This document shows, one piece after another, positions 45,281-54,277 of a stretch of 64,000 nucleotides of DNA (positions within the stretch are counted from its first letter, which is position 1; the number at the start of each line of letters is the position of its first letter). Below the pieces are notes generated by a model. That model was not told the origin of the DNA and made no database searches. It was given only the letters and a program-made list of their open reading frames with translations. Both the position numbers and the translations under genes were made by a program. Origin of the DNA: QHVT01 sp036389275 (GTDB lineage: Bacteria > Acidobacteriota > Thermoanaerobaculia > Gp7-AA8); contig DASVQE010000059.1 of NCBI GenBank assembly GCA_036389275.1, positions 1 to 64,000 on the forward strand, read 5' to 3'.

Positions 45281-48200
45281 CTAAGGAACGACCCCGAGCT
45301 CCTTCCACATCTCCGCCGGCCGGTAGATCTTTCCGTCCTTCACCACCACCGACACCTTGCGGATGTCGCTGATGTTCTTCGTCGGGTCGCCGTCGATGAC
45401 GATGAAGTCGGCGAGCTTGCCGGCCTCGATGGTGCCGAGGTCTTTCTCGCGCCCCAGGATTTGCGCGGGACGCAACGTGGCGATGCGCAGCACCTCCGCC
45501 GGCGGAATGCCGGCCTGCGTGTAGAGCTCGAGCTCGCGGTGCAGGCCGAAGCCGGGGAAGGTGTCGGTGCCGGCGACGATCTTCACGCCCGCTTTGTGCA
45601 GCTCGCCGACGAGATCGAGGATGCGGCGGAAGGACGCTTTGTATTTTGCGTCCATGCCTTCCGGCACCGGCAGGCCGCCGGTGTAGAAACCGCGGCGGAT
45701 CTGTACCGGCAGGCGGTCGATGATCATGGCGTAGCTCGGCGACGGCTGGCCGTTGCGCGCGGTGAACATCTCTTCCCACACCGTCACCGTCGGATCGATC
45801 ACGGTGTCGTGCGCTTTCAGCTTCTGAATGAACGCGCGCACCTCGGGCGAATGCAGGTCGAGATCGGCGCCGCGTTTGGCCACCTCGGTGAAGCGCGCCG
45901 GCGTGCGCGTGTCCGTCACGTCCGGCATGAAGTTGAGGAAGAGCATGTTCGCGTGCTGGATCTCGTCGTAGCCGGCGTCGACCGCCTGCGACGCCGTCAT
46001 GCCGGCCGGGATGTGGCCGCTCACGCGCATCCCTTTCGAGTGCGCGTACTTGGTCATGAACGGCACCAGCTCCGGCTTGATCGAGCTGTAGATCTTCAGC
46101 CCTTCGTAGCCGCGGCCGGCGAAGAAGTCGATCGCTTTCTTCGCTTCCTCTTCATTGGCGGCGAGGATGTTCGTCGGCCCTTTGTACGGGCCGGGTCCGT
46201 CGACCAGTCCGGCCAGCACGATGCGCGGACCGATGGCGACGCCGCTGTCGATCTTCTGCTTGAGCGCGAGCAGCGTGTCGCTGTCGTTGCCGAGGTCGCG
46301 GGCCGAGGTGATGCCGGCGGCGATGTCGATCATCGCGTCGAGACCGCTGAAGTGCTGGTGCATGTCCCACAGGCCCGGCAGCACCACCTTGCCGCGCGCG
46401 TCGATCAGCTCCGCCGCGTTGTACGGCGTCCCGCCGCCAATGGAGACGATGCGGTTGCCCTGGACGTGAATGGTGGTCGGCTCGGAGAGCGTCAGCGTGC
46501 GCGGATCGAAGATGCGCGCGCCGGTGACGAGGATGCGGTTGCCGGCCGGATTGTGGGTGAGCCTGGCCGCGCGCGCGGCGCCGCGCTGCTTGTCGCGCGC
46601 TTCCTGCGCGTCGAGGAGCGTGCGCACGTCGCCTTCGAATCCCTCGCGGATGGTGGAGGTCCAGGAGGAGACGCTGCCGAAGTAGTTCTGCGCGTCGTCG
46701 AGCCACACCTCGAACGGCTCGAAGCCGAGGCCGCCGATCTCGTAGGAGGTGACGTGCCGGCCGTGCAGATCCATCTCTCCGGCCTTCCGGATCGACGCAC
46801 TTCCGCCGGGAAGGACAGGCAGCGTTCCGCCCGCGCGGAGCAGCGCCTTCGCCAGCACGCCTACCTCTTCCGGCGGGCCGTACATGCTCGGGTAGAACGC
46901 GGCGCCTTTGGCCTCACCCTGTTCCGCGCCGTTCTTCCAGCGCGCCACGCCGTGCTCGAACGTGAAGCGCTCCTCGACCGGCGCTTTCAAATAGTCGTTG
47001 CCGGTGGTCGTCTGCGACAGCGGCACGCCGCGCTCGTCGAGGCGCATCACCGTGTGCGTCTTCGGTCCGCGTCCGCGGTCGTTGTATTCGTAGTCGACGC
47101 TCACTTCGTTGCCGCTGGTGGTGACCACCTGCGTGCCGGCGGTGTTGCCGCTGATGAGCACCGTGTACTTGCGCGTGGAGGCCGCGTTGGCGTTGGCCGT
47201 CGCTACAGCCGTCGCCGGGCCGACTTTCTCGTAGCGGATGCTCATCTCCGCGAGCAGCTTCGCGCTGTCGTAGACGCGGCCGTCTTTGACGACGGTGACG
47301 ACGTTGCGGATGTCGCTCATGCGCTGCAGCGGATCGCCGTCGACGATGGCAAAGTCGGCGAGCTTGCCGGCTTCCACCGTGCCGAGGTCCTTCTGCAGGC
47401 CGAGCATCTCCACGCAGTTCCACGTGGCGATGCGCAGCACCTCGGCGTTCGGAATGCCGGCCTCGTTGTACAGCTCGAGCTCGCGATGGACGGTGAGGCC
47501 CGACAGCAGGTCGGTGCCGGGGACGACGCGCACGCCGTCGCGATGCAGCTCGGCCACGAGGTCGAGCATCTTCCGGAACGCGGCGCGGTACTGCGGATCT
47601 TTTTCCGGCGTGACCGGCAGGCCGCCGCCCGCGCTGTTGTAGCGGATGACCTGCGGCGGCAGGCGATTCGCGATCGGCACGTAGGTCGGCGAGAGCTGGC
47701 CGGGACGCGAGACGAAGATCCACTCGAACACCGTCAGCGTCGGATCGACGGTGATGTTCTTCGCCTTCAGTTTGCGGATGAATGCCTGCACCGGCTCCGA
47801 CTTGAGGTCGAGCGCCGGGCCGCGGTCGGCCACGGCCGTGAAGCGGAGCGGCGAGTTCGTCTCCTTCACGTCGGGCCAGAAGTTGAGGAACAGCATGTTG
47901 AGGTGATGGATCTCGTCGTAGCCGGCGTCGACGGCCTGCTCGGCGGTCATTCCCGCCGGAATGTGTCCGCTCGCGCGCAGCCCTTTCGAGTGCGCGTAGC
48001 CGGTCATGAACGGGATGAGCTTCGGATCGATGGAGCTGTAGATCTTGATCCCTTCGTAGCCGAGCGAGGCGAGGCGGTCGATGGTGGCGCGCGCCTCTTC
48101 CTGATTCGACACGAGCAGATCGGTCGGCGCCTGCAGCGGCCCGCGTCCGTCGATGAGGCCGCGCGAGACGATGCGCGGGCCGACCAGCGTGCCGTCGCCG

Positions 48201-49243
48201 TACTGCTGCTTGAGCGCGAGCAGCCGCTCGACGTCGTTGCCGAGGTCGTGGACGCTGGTGACGCCGGCGGCGATGTCGATCGGGCCGTCGCTGTCGTTGA
48301 TGTGCGCGTGCGAGTTCCAGAGGCCGGGGAGGATCATCTTGCCGGAGGCGTCGATGACTTCGCCGCCCGCGTCGGCCGCGTTGCCTGGCGTGACGCGCAC
48401 GATGCGGTTGCCGCGCACTTCGATGGTCGACGGCTCGGAGACGCGCAGCGCGATCGGATCGAAGATGCGCGCGTTCGTCACCTGCAGCACGCCGCCCGCC
48501 GGCAGGTGGGTCTGGCGCTCGGCGATGTCGTGCAGGCGCGCGGTGCTGCGCGCTTCCTGCGCCTGCTTGATCTGCTCGAAGTAGGGCTCGTAGCCGGCGC
48601 GCACGTCGGCGAGGCCGTTGCCGATGAAGCCGACGAATTCGAGCTGGTCGTCGAGCCAGAGGTCGAGCGGCGCGAGGTCGATGCCGCCGATCTCGTACTG
48701 GCTGATGTGATGTCCGCCGACGGTCAGCTCGCCCGCTTTGCGCACCGAGGCCGTGCCGCTCGGCGCGAGCGGCAGGGTGTGGCCGGGCGCGGCGAGCAGC
48801 GCGCGCACGAGGTACGCGAAGGTCACCGGAGGCGAGTAGTAGCCGAGGTAGAAGACTCCGGCCGGAGCGCTGCCTGCCTCGGACGGGTTCTTCCACGTGC
48901 CGGTGCCGCCGGCGACCGAGTAGGTCTCTTCGACCTCCGACTTGAAGTACTCCTGGCCGGTGGTGCGGATCGACAGCGGAACGCCGTTCGCGTCGACGCG
49001 CATGAGCGTGTGCAGCTTCGGTCCGCGCCCGCGGTCGTTGAACTCGTAGTCGACGATGATGTCGTCGCCGTCGCGCGCGACTACCTGCTGCCCGGCCGGG
49101 TTCGACGCGGAGAGCACGGTCGAGCGGAAGATCTCGCGCGGCCCGCCGGCCTGCGCGACGGTCGGCGTGGGCGCCGGCGCCGTCGTCGGTGCAGTGGTGC
49201 AGGCGGCCGCGAAGAGGAGCAGAAGAGAGAGGTAGCGTCGCAT
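45281..49243 (-). CDS. Tandem-duplicated amidohydrolase lipoprotein
   Basis: The product has 1320 residues with a lipoprotein signal (SLLLLFAAAC, Cys as lipid anchor). Two homologous units of about 645 residues follow, starting near residues 38 and 685. Each has a beta domain (DRGRGPK.HT, IGG) and then an imidazolonepropionase/prolidase-like amidohydrolase. Metal motifs are NSHAHIND near 310 and DMHQHFSG near 960; both units also have SGHIPAGMTA.QAVDAGYDEI and a late Asp (VPGTDLLSG, VAGTDTFPG). Such enzymes cleave peptides, lactones or cyclic amides. A single polypeptide with two complete copies is unusual. The ATG at 49243 leaves 24 bases to the divergent gene. Confidence 0.92.
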   Translation of the reverse strand: MRRYLSLLLLFAAACTTAPTTAPAPTPTVAQAGGPREIFRSTVLSASNPAGQQVVARDGDDIIVDYEFNDRGRGPKLHTLMRVDANGVPLSIRTTGQEYFKSEVEETYSVAGGTGTWKNPSEAGSAPAGVFYLGYYSPPVTFAYLVRALLAAPGHTLPLAPSGTASVRKAGELTVGGHHISQYEIGGIDLAPLDLWLDDQLEFVGFIGNGLADVRAGYEPYFEQIKQAQEARSTARLHDIAERQTHLPAGGVLQVTNARIFDPIALRVSEPSTIEVRGNRIVRVTPGNAADAGGEVIDASGKMILPGLWNSHAHINDSDGPIDIAAGVTSVHDLGNDVERLLALKQQYGDGTLVGPRIVSRGLIDGRGPLQAPTDLLVSNQEEARATIDRLASLGYEGIKIYSSIDPKLIPFMTGYAHSKGLRASGHIPAGMTAEQAVDAGYDEIHHLNMLFLNFWPDVKETNSPLRFTAVADRGPALDLKSEPVQAFIRKLKAKNITVDPTLTVFEWIFVSRPGQLSPTYVPIANRLPPQVIRYNSAGGGLPVTPEKDPQYRAAFRKMLDLVAELHRDGVRVVPGTDLLSGLTVHRELELYNEAGIPNAEVLRIATWNCVEMLGLQKDLGTVEAGKLADFAIVDGDPLQRMSDIRNVVTVVKDGRVYDSAKLLAEMSIRYEKVGPATAVATANANAASTRKYTVLISGNTAGTQVVTTSGNEVSVDYEYNDRGRGPKTHTVMRLDERGVPLSQTTTGNDYLKAPVEERFTFEHGVARWKNGAEQGEAKGAAFYPSMYGPPEEVGVLAKALLRAGGTLPVLPGGSASIRKAGEMDLHGRHVTSYEIGGLGFEPFEVWLDDAQNYFGSVSSWTSTIREGFEGDVRTLLDAQEARDKQRGAARAARLTHNPAGNRILVTGARIFDPRTLTLSEPTTIHVQGNRIVSIGGGTPYNAAELIDARGKVVLPGLWDMHQHFSGLDAMIDIAAGITSARDLGNDSDTLLALKQKIDSGVAIGPRIVLAGLVDGPGPYKGPTNILAANEEEAKKAIDFFAGRGYEGLKIYSSIKPELVPFMTKYAHSKGMRVSGHIPAGMTASQAVDAGYDEIQHANMLFLNFMPDVTDTRTPARFTEVAKRGADLDLHSPEVRAFIQKLKAHDTVIDPTVTVWEEMFTARNGQPSPSYAMIIDRLPVQIRRGFYTGGLPVPEGMDAKYKASFRRILDLVGELHKAGVKIVAGTDTFPGFGLHRELELYTQAGIPPAEVLRIATLRPAQILGREKDLGTIEAGKLADFIVIDGDPTKNISDIRKVSVVVKDGKIYRPAEMWKELGVVP

Positions 49244-49251
49244 CGGTTGTT

Positions 49252-49257
49252 TAGAAT
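49252..49257 (+). promoter_or_regulatory. -10-like box before the glycosyltransferase gene
   Basis: TAGAAT (5/6 to TATAAT) ends 10 bases before ATG 49268, in the 24-base gap between two divergent start codons. No clear -35 box is present. Confidence 0.4.
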
Positions 49258-49267
49258 ACGCCGGCCG

Positions 49268-50101
49268 ATGCGCCCGCCCGTTACAGTCATCATACATACG
49301 CTCAACGAGCGCGATTACATCGAGGAGTGCATCCGCTCGGTGGAGTGGGCCGACGAGATCTACATGGTCGACTCCTTCTCGACCGACGGCACGGTCGAAT
49401 TCGTGCGCGAGCGTTTCCCGCGGGCGCGCATCGAACAGCGCGAGTACCTCGGCGCGGCCTCACAGAAGAACTACGCCATCGATCGCGCCGCGCACGACTG
49501 GATCTTCGTCATCGACGCCGACGAGCGCGTCACGCCGGCGCTCGCCGCGGAGATCGGGCGCACGCTGGACGGACCGCTCGACTACTGGGCGTACTCGGTA
49601 GGCCGCCGCAACTTCATGCTCGGGCAGGAAGTGCGCTACAGCGGCCTGCAGCGCGACCGCGTCACGCGGCTCTTTCACCGCGGGCACGCGCGCTATCCGA
49701 ACAAGCGCGTGCACGCCGATCTCGTGGTCGACGGAGCGACGTTCGACCTGCGGCAGAAGATGCTGCACTTCTACATCCGCTCGTTCGATCACATGATCGC
49801 CAAGATGACGCGCTACGCGAATTGGGGCGCGGCGCAGATGTACATCGACGGCAAGTCGACGGGGCTGTTCGGCATCGTCGGCCATCCGCTCGGCAAGTTC
49901 GTGCGCGACTACATCGTCAACTTCGGCTTCCTCGACGGCGCGCGCGGCGCGATCTCGGTGGGCATGCACGTCTACTACACCTTCTGGAAGTACGCGAAGT
50001 TGTGGGAGCTGCGAAGGCTGCAGAAGCTCGGCAAGCCGGTGCCGCTGCCGCCGCTCGACGAGGAAGGCGGGCGGTGGGAGCTGCCGTGGGAAAAGAAGTA
50101 G
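49268..50101 (+). CDS. Family 2 glycosyltransferase (WaaE/KdtX-like)
   Basis: The product is a 277-residue GT-A glycosyltransferase. VTVIIHTLNERDYIEECIRSV starts the nucleotide-binding fold, VDSFSTDGTVE follows, and FVIDADERVTP holds the DxD-type metal motif. GRRNFMLGQEVRYSG and RLFHRGHARYPNKRVHADL are typical of the lipopolysaccharide core beta-1,4-glucosyltransferase group (WaaE/KdtX). The C-terminus has a weakly hydrophobic segment and a basic end, so peripheral membrane association is likely. It would add a sugar to an envelope glycolipid. No other polysaccharide genes adjoin it except the distant YfhO-type proteins. Confidence 0.9.
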   Translation: MRPPVTVIIHTLNERDYIEECIRSVEWADEIYMVDSFSTDGTVEFVRERFPRARIEQREYLGAASQKNYAIDRAAHDWIFVIDADERVTPALAAEIGRTLDGPLDYWAYSVGRRNFMLGQEVRYSGLQRDRVTRLFHRGHARYPNKRVHADLVVDGATFDLRQKMLHFYIRSFDHMIAKMTRYANWGAAQMYIDGKSTGLFGIVGHPLGKFVRDYIVNFGFLDGARGAISVGMHVYYTFWKYAKLWELRRLQKLGKPVPLPPLDEEGGRWELPWEKK

Positions 50102-50104
50102 TGG

Positions 50105-51370
50105 TCAGTCCGCCGGCTCGACGGTCACGCGCAGTCCGTTGACGGCCTGCACGCGCACGCGCGTTCCGGCGGCGATCTCGCCGCGCGCCGTGGCGTTCCA
50201 GAGCTCGCCGTGCACGAAGACTTTGCCGTCGCCGGCCACGTCGGTGCGCGCGACGCCGATCTCGCCGACCATGGCCTCGGTGCCGGTGGCCACGCGCACG
50301 CGCCGCGCGCGCAGCACGAGCGTCATCAGGAAGACGGCGATGGCGCCGATGGGGATGCTGACGATGATGGCCGTGGCGAGCCGCACACGCATTTCAGGAA
50401 TCGGTCCATCGACCAGCAGCAGCGCGCCGACGACGAGGCAGACCACGCCGCCCGCGCCGAGGACGCCGTAGGAGGTGTACTTCGCCTCGAGCGCGAAGAG
50501 CAGGAACGCCGCGGCGATGAGCGCGAAGGCGGCGAAGCGCGTCGGCAGCAGGTTCAGCGCGAAGACGGCCAGCAGCAGCGACACGCCGCCGACCACGCCG
50601 GGCGCGATCGCGCCGGGATGGTTGAACTCCGACCAGAGCCCGAGCATGCCGAGGGCCATCAGGATGAAGGCGATGTTCGGATCCATGATCCAGGAGAGGA
50701 CGCGGTCCTTGAGCGTCGGCTCGAACGCCACCACCCGCTTGCCGCGCAGATGCAGCGTGACGCGCGTGCCGTTGAAGCGGCGGATCGTCTTGCCGTCGGC
50801 CCACCGCAGCAGCGACGGCACGTCGGTGGCGATGACCTCGATCAGCTTTTGCGCGAGCGCCTCGTTTTCGCTGAACGACTTCGCCTCGCGCACGCCGCTC
50901 TCCGCCGCGGCGACGTTGCGCCCGCGCCGCTGGGCGATGCTGCGGATGAAGGCCGCCGAGTCGTTCTGCAGCTTCATCTTCATCACGTCGTCGAGCTTCT
51001 CGCCGAAGATCACCGGATGCGCGGCCCCGGTGTTGGTGCCGGGCGCCATCGAGGCGACGTCGGCGGAGAGCAGGATGAAGAAGCCGGCGCTCGCCGCGCG
51101 CGAGCCGCCCGGCCCGACCCAGACCAGCACCGGCACGCGCGACTCGATGATCTTCTCGATCATCCGCCGCATCGACGCTTCCAATCCGCCCGGCGTGCGC
51201 AGCTCGAGCACGAGCGCGTCGGCGTTCGTCGCCGCGGCGCGGTCGATGGCGCGGGCGACGAACTCCTCGCTGACCGGATGGATGGCGTCGTCGAGCGTCA
51301 CGTGGATCACGTCGGCCGGCGCGGCGGCGGCGGCGAAGAGCAGCAGGAGGAGCGCGAGGATGGTCTTCAT
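50105..51370 (-). CDS. NfeD-family membrane serine protease (ClpP-class)
   Basis: The product has 421 residues: a signal sequence, a ClpP-like protease domain (about 20-200), four to five transmembrane helices (about 235-350) and a C-terminal OB-fold (NfeD, about 365-421, with GEIGVARTDV and GKVFVHGELWNATA). The nucleophile is Ser94 in RAASAGFFILLSADVASMAPG, and the Lys of the Ser-Lys dyad is Lys131 or Lys133 in DDVMKMKLQNDSAAFIRSIA. The family cleaves stomatin-like membrane proteins. A stomatin/SPFH gene, often adjacent, is not present here. It converges with the glycosyltransferase gene, 3 bases between stops. Confidence 0.94.
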   Translation of the reverse strand: MKTILALLLLLFAAAAAPADVIHVTLDDAIHPVSEEFVARAIDRAAATNADALVLELRTPGGLEASMRRMIEKIIESRVPVLVWVGPGGSRAASAGFFILLSADVASMAPGTNTGAAHPVIFGEKLDDVMKMKLQNDSAAFIRSIAQRRGRNVAAAESGVREAKSFSENEALAQKLIEVIATDVPSLLRWADGKTIRRFNGTRVTLHLRGKRVVAFEPTLKDRVLSWIMDPNIAFILMALGMLGLWSEFNHPGAIAPGVVGGVSLLLAVFALNLLPTRFAAFALIAAAFLLFALEAKYTSYGVLGAGGVVCLVVGALLLVDGPIPEMRVRLATAIIVSIPIGAIAVFLMTLVLRARRVRVATGTEAMVGEIGVARTDVAGDGKVFVHGELWNATARGEIAAGTRVRVQAVNGLRVTVEPAD

Positions 51371-51396
51371 TGGTTGCTCCGCCGCATACTTTACAC

Positions 51397-52665
51397 ATGA
51401 CGGTACTCCTGGCCGCGGCGGTCGTGCTGACGATCGCGCTGGCCATCCGCTTCGCGGTGACGCAGGCGCGCGCGCAGACGCTGCTGCGGCGCGCGCATCC
51501 GGACGAGCCGTGGCTGTGGCGTCACGACTGGGCCGATCACCGCGTGCGCGAGACCGCGCTCGTGCCGCTGGCGTTCCTCTGGTCGTTCGCCGCGCTCTGG
51601 TCGCTCGTCTGCGCGGCGATCTACTTCGCCGGCCGGCGCGGTAATTTCTTCAGCCCGTTCCAGTGGCTCTTCCCGCTGTTCGGCGCGATGCTGTTGCTGC
51701 TCGTCGGCTATCACACGCTGCGCCGCGTCAAGTACGGCCGGTCGTTCTGCCGCGTCGATCGCGTGCCGGTGTCCCTCGGCAGCACCCTGCGCGGCGAAGT
51801 GCAGGCGCGCGTCGGCGAGCTGCCGCAGGAGGGCTTCCGCGTGCGGCTCTCCTGCATGCGCATCGTCGTGCGGCGCAGCGGAGGAAAGCGGAGCACCGAC
51901 GAAGATTTGCTGTGGCAGGACGAGCAGCTCGTGCCGTCGGCGGCGGTGATGCGCTCGCCGGTGGGCGTGCGCATCCCGATCCGCCTCGATGTGCCCGGCG
52001 ATCAGGAGCCGTCGGACGAGAGCGACCGGTCGAACCGCGTGGTGTGGCGGCTGGAGGTCTTCGCCGATGTGCCGGGCATCGACTACGCCGCGCGCTTCGA
52101 GCTGCCGGTCTTCCGCACGTCGGAGGCGGGAGTGCTCGAGCCGTTCTCGCCCGGCCGCGTCGACGCGTCGCAGTGGACCCCGCCGCCCAGCGTGCGCATC
52201 GCGCCGGCTCCGTCGGGCGACGTGATCACCGTCGTCTCGCCGGCCGGCCTCGGCGACCGCGTCTTCTCGATCGCGTTCCTCGCGATCTGGTACGGCGTGC
52301 TCTACGTGATGTACCGCGTCGGCGCGCCGCTGTTCTTCGTGATCGTCTTCGCCCTTTTCGGTTTGATCGTGGTGGTGATGCTCTTCGACTTTCTCTTCGG
52401 CCGCTCGGTCGTGCGCGCCTCGCGCAACAGCCTCTCCTTCGAGCGGCGCACGCTCTTCGTCCGCCGCGCGTGCACGCTGCTGCCCGCCCACGTCGAGACG
52501 CTCGAGCCGCAGATGGGATTCCGGTCGGGCGCCAAGGCGTACTTTGATGTGGTGGCGCGCCTGCGCGACGGCCGCACCATCCACATCGCCAAAAACTTTC
52601 CGCGGCGCCGCGATGCGGAGGTGGTGGCGGGCCGGGTCTGGCGGCTGCTCGAGAAGCGCGCCTGA
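51397..52665 (+). CDS. Hypothetical polytopic membrane protein
   Basis: The product has 422 residues from ATG 51397. Helices lie at about 2-20, 55-78, 90-112 (two N-terminal pairs) and two more at about 300-350 (FSIAFLAIWYGVLYVMY and FVIVFALFGLIVVVMLFDFL). Between them is a beta-rich domain of about 180 residues (VDRVPVSLGSTLRGEVQARV, RIPIRLDVPGDQEP, VVWRLEVFADVPGIDYAARF). A second soluble beta part at the end has LSFERRTLFVRRACTLL. The plan resembles DUF3592-type proteins with a PH-like C-terminal domain, but I am not sure. Function unknown. It is divergent from the NfeD gene. Confidence 0.8.
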   Translation: MTVLLAAAVVLTIALAIRFAVTQARAQTLLRRAHPDEPWLWRHDWADHRVRETALVPLAFLWSFAALWSLVCAAIYFAGRRGNFFSPFQWLFPLFGAMLLLLVGYHTLRRVKYGRSFCRVDRVPVSLGSTLRGEVQARVGELPQEGFRVRLSCMRIVVRRSGGKRSTDEDLLWQDEQLVPSAAVMRSPVGVRIPIRLDVPGDQEPSDESDRSNRVVWRLEVFADVPGIDYAARFELPVFRTSEAGVLEPFSPGRVDASQWTPPPSVRIAPAPSGDVITVVSPAGLGDRVFSIAFLAIWYGVLYVMYRVGAPLFFVIVFALFGLIVVVMLFDFLFGRSVVRASRNSLSFERRTLFVRRACTLLPAHVETLEPQMGFRSGAKAYFDVVARLRDGRTIHIAKNFPRRRDAEVVAGRVWRLLEKRA

Positions 52666-52671
52666 TCCGCG

Positions 52672-54069
52672 CTACGGCACAAAGTCCGGCTGCGGCTCGT
52701 AGTTGAAGAACTTGGTGATGTCGTTGCGGAAGACGAGCTTGAAGTCGCCGATGGGGCCGTTGCGCTGCTTGGCGATGATGATCTCGGCGATGCCTTTTTC
52801 CTCGGTGTCTTTGTTGTAGACCTCGTCGCGATAGATGAAGGCCACCAGGTCGGCGTCCTGCTCGATCGATCCCGATTCGCGCAGGTCCGAGAGCTGCGGG
52901 CGGTGATCGCCGGTGCGCTGCTCCGGACGGCGCGAGAGCTGCGAGAGCGAGAGCAGCGGGACGTTGAGCTCTTTGGCGATCGCCTTCAGGCCGCGCGAGA
53001 TCTGCGAGATCTCCTGCTGCCGCGACTCGATCTTCCCCTTCACCGACATGAGCTGCAGGTAGTCGACCATGACCATGTCGAGTCCCACTTCCATCTTCAG
53101 GCGCCGCGCCTTCGCGCGCATCTCCAGCGGGTCCATGCCCGGCGAGTCGTCGATGAAGATTTTCGCTTTCGCCAGCCGCGCGCCCGCCTCGGCCAGCTCG
53201 CGCCAGTTGCGCTCGGAGAGCATGCCGGAGCGGATCAGATGATTCGACACGCCCGACTCCGAGGAGAGGATGCGCAGGCCGATCTGCTCCTTCGACATTT
53301 CCAGCGAGAAGACGCCCACCGAGTACAGACGCTCGCCGCCGTTGCGCGGCAGGCCGTCCTTGCCGGGGATGGCGATCGACTCGGCGATGTTCATCATGAA
53401 GGAGGTCTTCCCCATCGACGGGCGCGCCGCGAGGATGATCAGATCCTGCGGCTGAAAGCCGGAGGTCATCTCGTTGAAGCGGTCGTAGCCGGTGGGCAGT
53501 CCGGTGACGAGACGGCCGGCGTTCGAGTGGATCTGCTCGATGGCGCTCATGTTCGACCGGGTGATGCGGTCGAGCGCGACGAAGCCTTTGTCGGTCGTTC
53601 CTTCGGCGATTTCGTAGAGCGACTTTTCGGCGATGTTCAGCACGTCGCCCGGCTCGCTCGGCGCGTCGAGCGCCGCGCGCATGACCGAGTTGCCCATCAC
53701 GATCAGGCGCCGTAATGTAGATTTTTCCTTAACAATTTTCGCGTATCTTTCTACGTTCGCAATATCAGGCACGAGGTCGACCAGCGACGAGACGTACGCG
53801 ACGCCGCCGACCTGATCGAGCTGCGCGTGCTTCGACAGCTCTTCCTTCAGCGTGAGCGGCTCGATCTCCTGCGACCGCTCCGCCATGCGGCGCATCGTGG
53901 CGAAGATGACCCGGTGCGCGTCCTTGAAAAAGTCGTCGGTGTCGATGGTGCCGATGACGCGATAAAAGGCGTGGTTGTTGATCAGGATCGCGCCGAGGAC
54001 GGCCCGTTCCGCATCGGGACTCTGCGGCATCGGGCGGTCGAGTGCTACGTCGAGTTGGGCAACGCTCAT
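52672..54069 (-). CDS. dnaB: DnaB replicative helicase
   Basis: The product is a 465-residue replicative DNA helicase. The N-terminal domain (about 12-115, PQSPDAERAVLGAILINN) is followed by a linker helix and the RecA-like motor. Walker A is ARPSMGKTS (215-223), with Lys221. Also present are LEMSKEQIGLRILSSESGV, the Walker B strand DMVMVDYLQLMS, PLLSLSQLSRRPEQR and DLRESGSIEQDADLVAFIYRDE. It forms a hexameric ring that unwinds DNA at the fork. Family length is usual. A -10-like TAGAAT lies 15 bases before the ATG. It is divergent from the parvulin gene. Confidence 0.99.
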   Translation of the reverse strand: MSVAQLDVALDRPMPQSPDAERAVLGAILINNHAFYRVIGTIDTDDFFKDAHRVIFATMRRMAERSQEIEPLTLKEELSKHAQLDQVGGVAYVSSLVDLVPDIANVERYAKIVKEKSTLRRLIVMGNSVMRAALDAPSEPGDVLNIAEKSLYEIAEGTTDKGFVALDRITRSNMSAIEQIHSNAGRLVTGLPTGYDRFNEMTSGFQPQDLIILAARPSMGKTSFMMNIAESIAIPGKDGLPRNGGERLYSVGVFSLEMSKEQIGLRILSSESGVSNHLIRSGMLSERNWRELAEAGARLAKAKIFIDDSPGMDPLEMRAKARRLKMEVGLDMVMVDYLQLMSVKGKIESRQQEISQISRGLKAIAKELNVPLLSLSQLSRRPEQRTGDHRPQLSDLRESGSIEQDADLVAFIYRDEVYNKDTEEKGIAEIIIAKQRNGPIGDFKLVFRNDITKFFNYEPQPDFVP

Positions 54070-54084
54070 GGGACGGTGCAGCGG

Positions 54085-54090
54085 ATTCTA
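54085..54090 (-). promoter_or_regulatory. -10-like box of dnaB
   Basis: TAGAAT on the minus strand ends 15 bases before ATG 54069. No good -35 box is visible. The same hexamer precedes three other genes here. Confidence 0.4.
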
Positions 54091-54189
54091 CGGACGGTGG
54101 AGAAGCCGCCCGGGCGAGTCCGCAGCTCTTCAACAGGTACGACGTGCTCGTACGGCGCTCGCGGCCACGCCTGCATGGAGATTCCGGAA

Positions 54190-54211
54190 GTTTTCCGCAA
54201 CTGCGGAAAAC
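54190..54211. promoter_or_regulatory. Perfect 10-bp dyad in the dnaB/parvulin divergent region
   Basis: GTTTTCCGCA-AC-TGCGGAAAAC is a perfect inverted repeat with a 2-base centre, too tight for a good RNA hairpin and typical of a protein-binding operator. It lies about 70 bases before the parvulin ATG, and a TTGACA at 54224-54229 is just downstream. Its binding protein is unknown. Confidence 0.5.
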
Positions 54212-54277
54212 GCGGATTTCATGTTGACACGAAAACGCGCGGAATGCGTTCTCGGGACGCCCTTGTTCGGGAGCGCG

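Noticed and set aside
45461..49267. Long plus-strand open frame of more than 1,200 codons leading into the glycosyltransferase
   Set aside because: It is the antisense shadow of the amidohydrolase gene, with Arg/His/Val-rich low-complexity translation. The glycosyltransferase really starts at ATG 49268.
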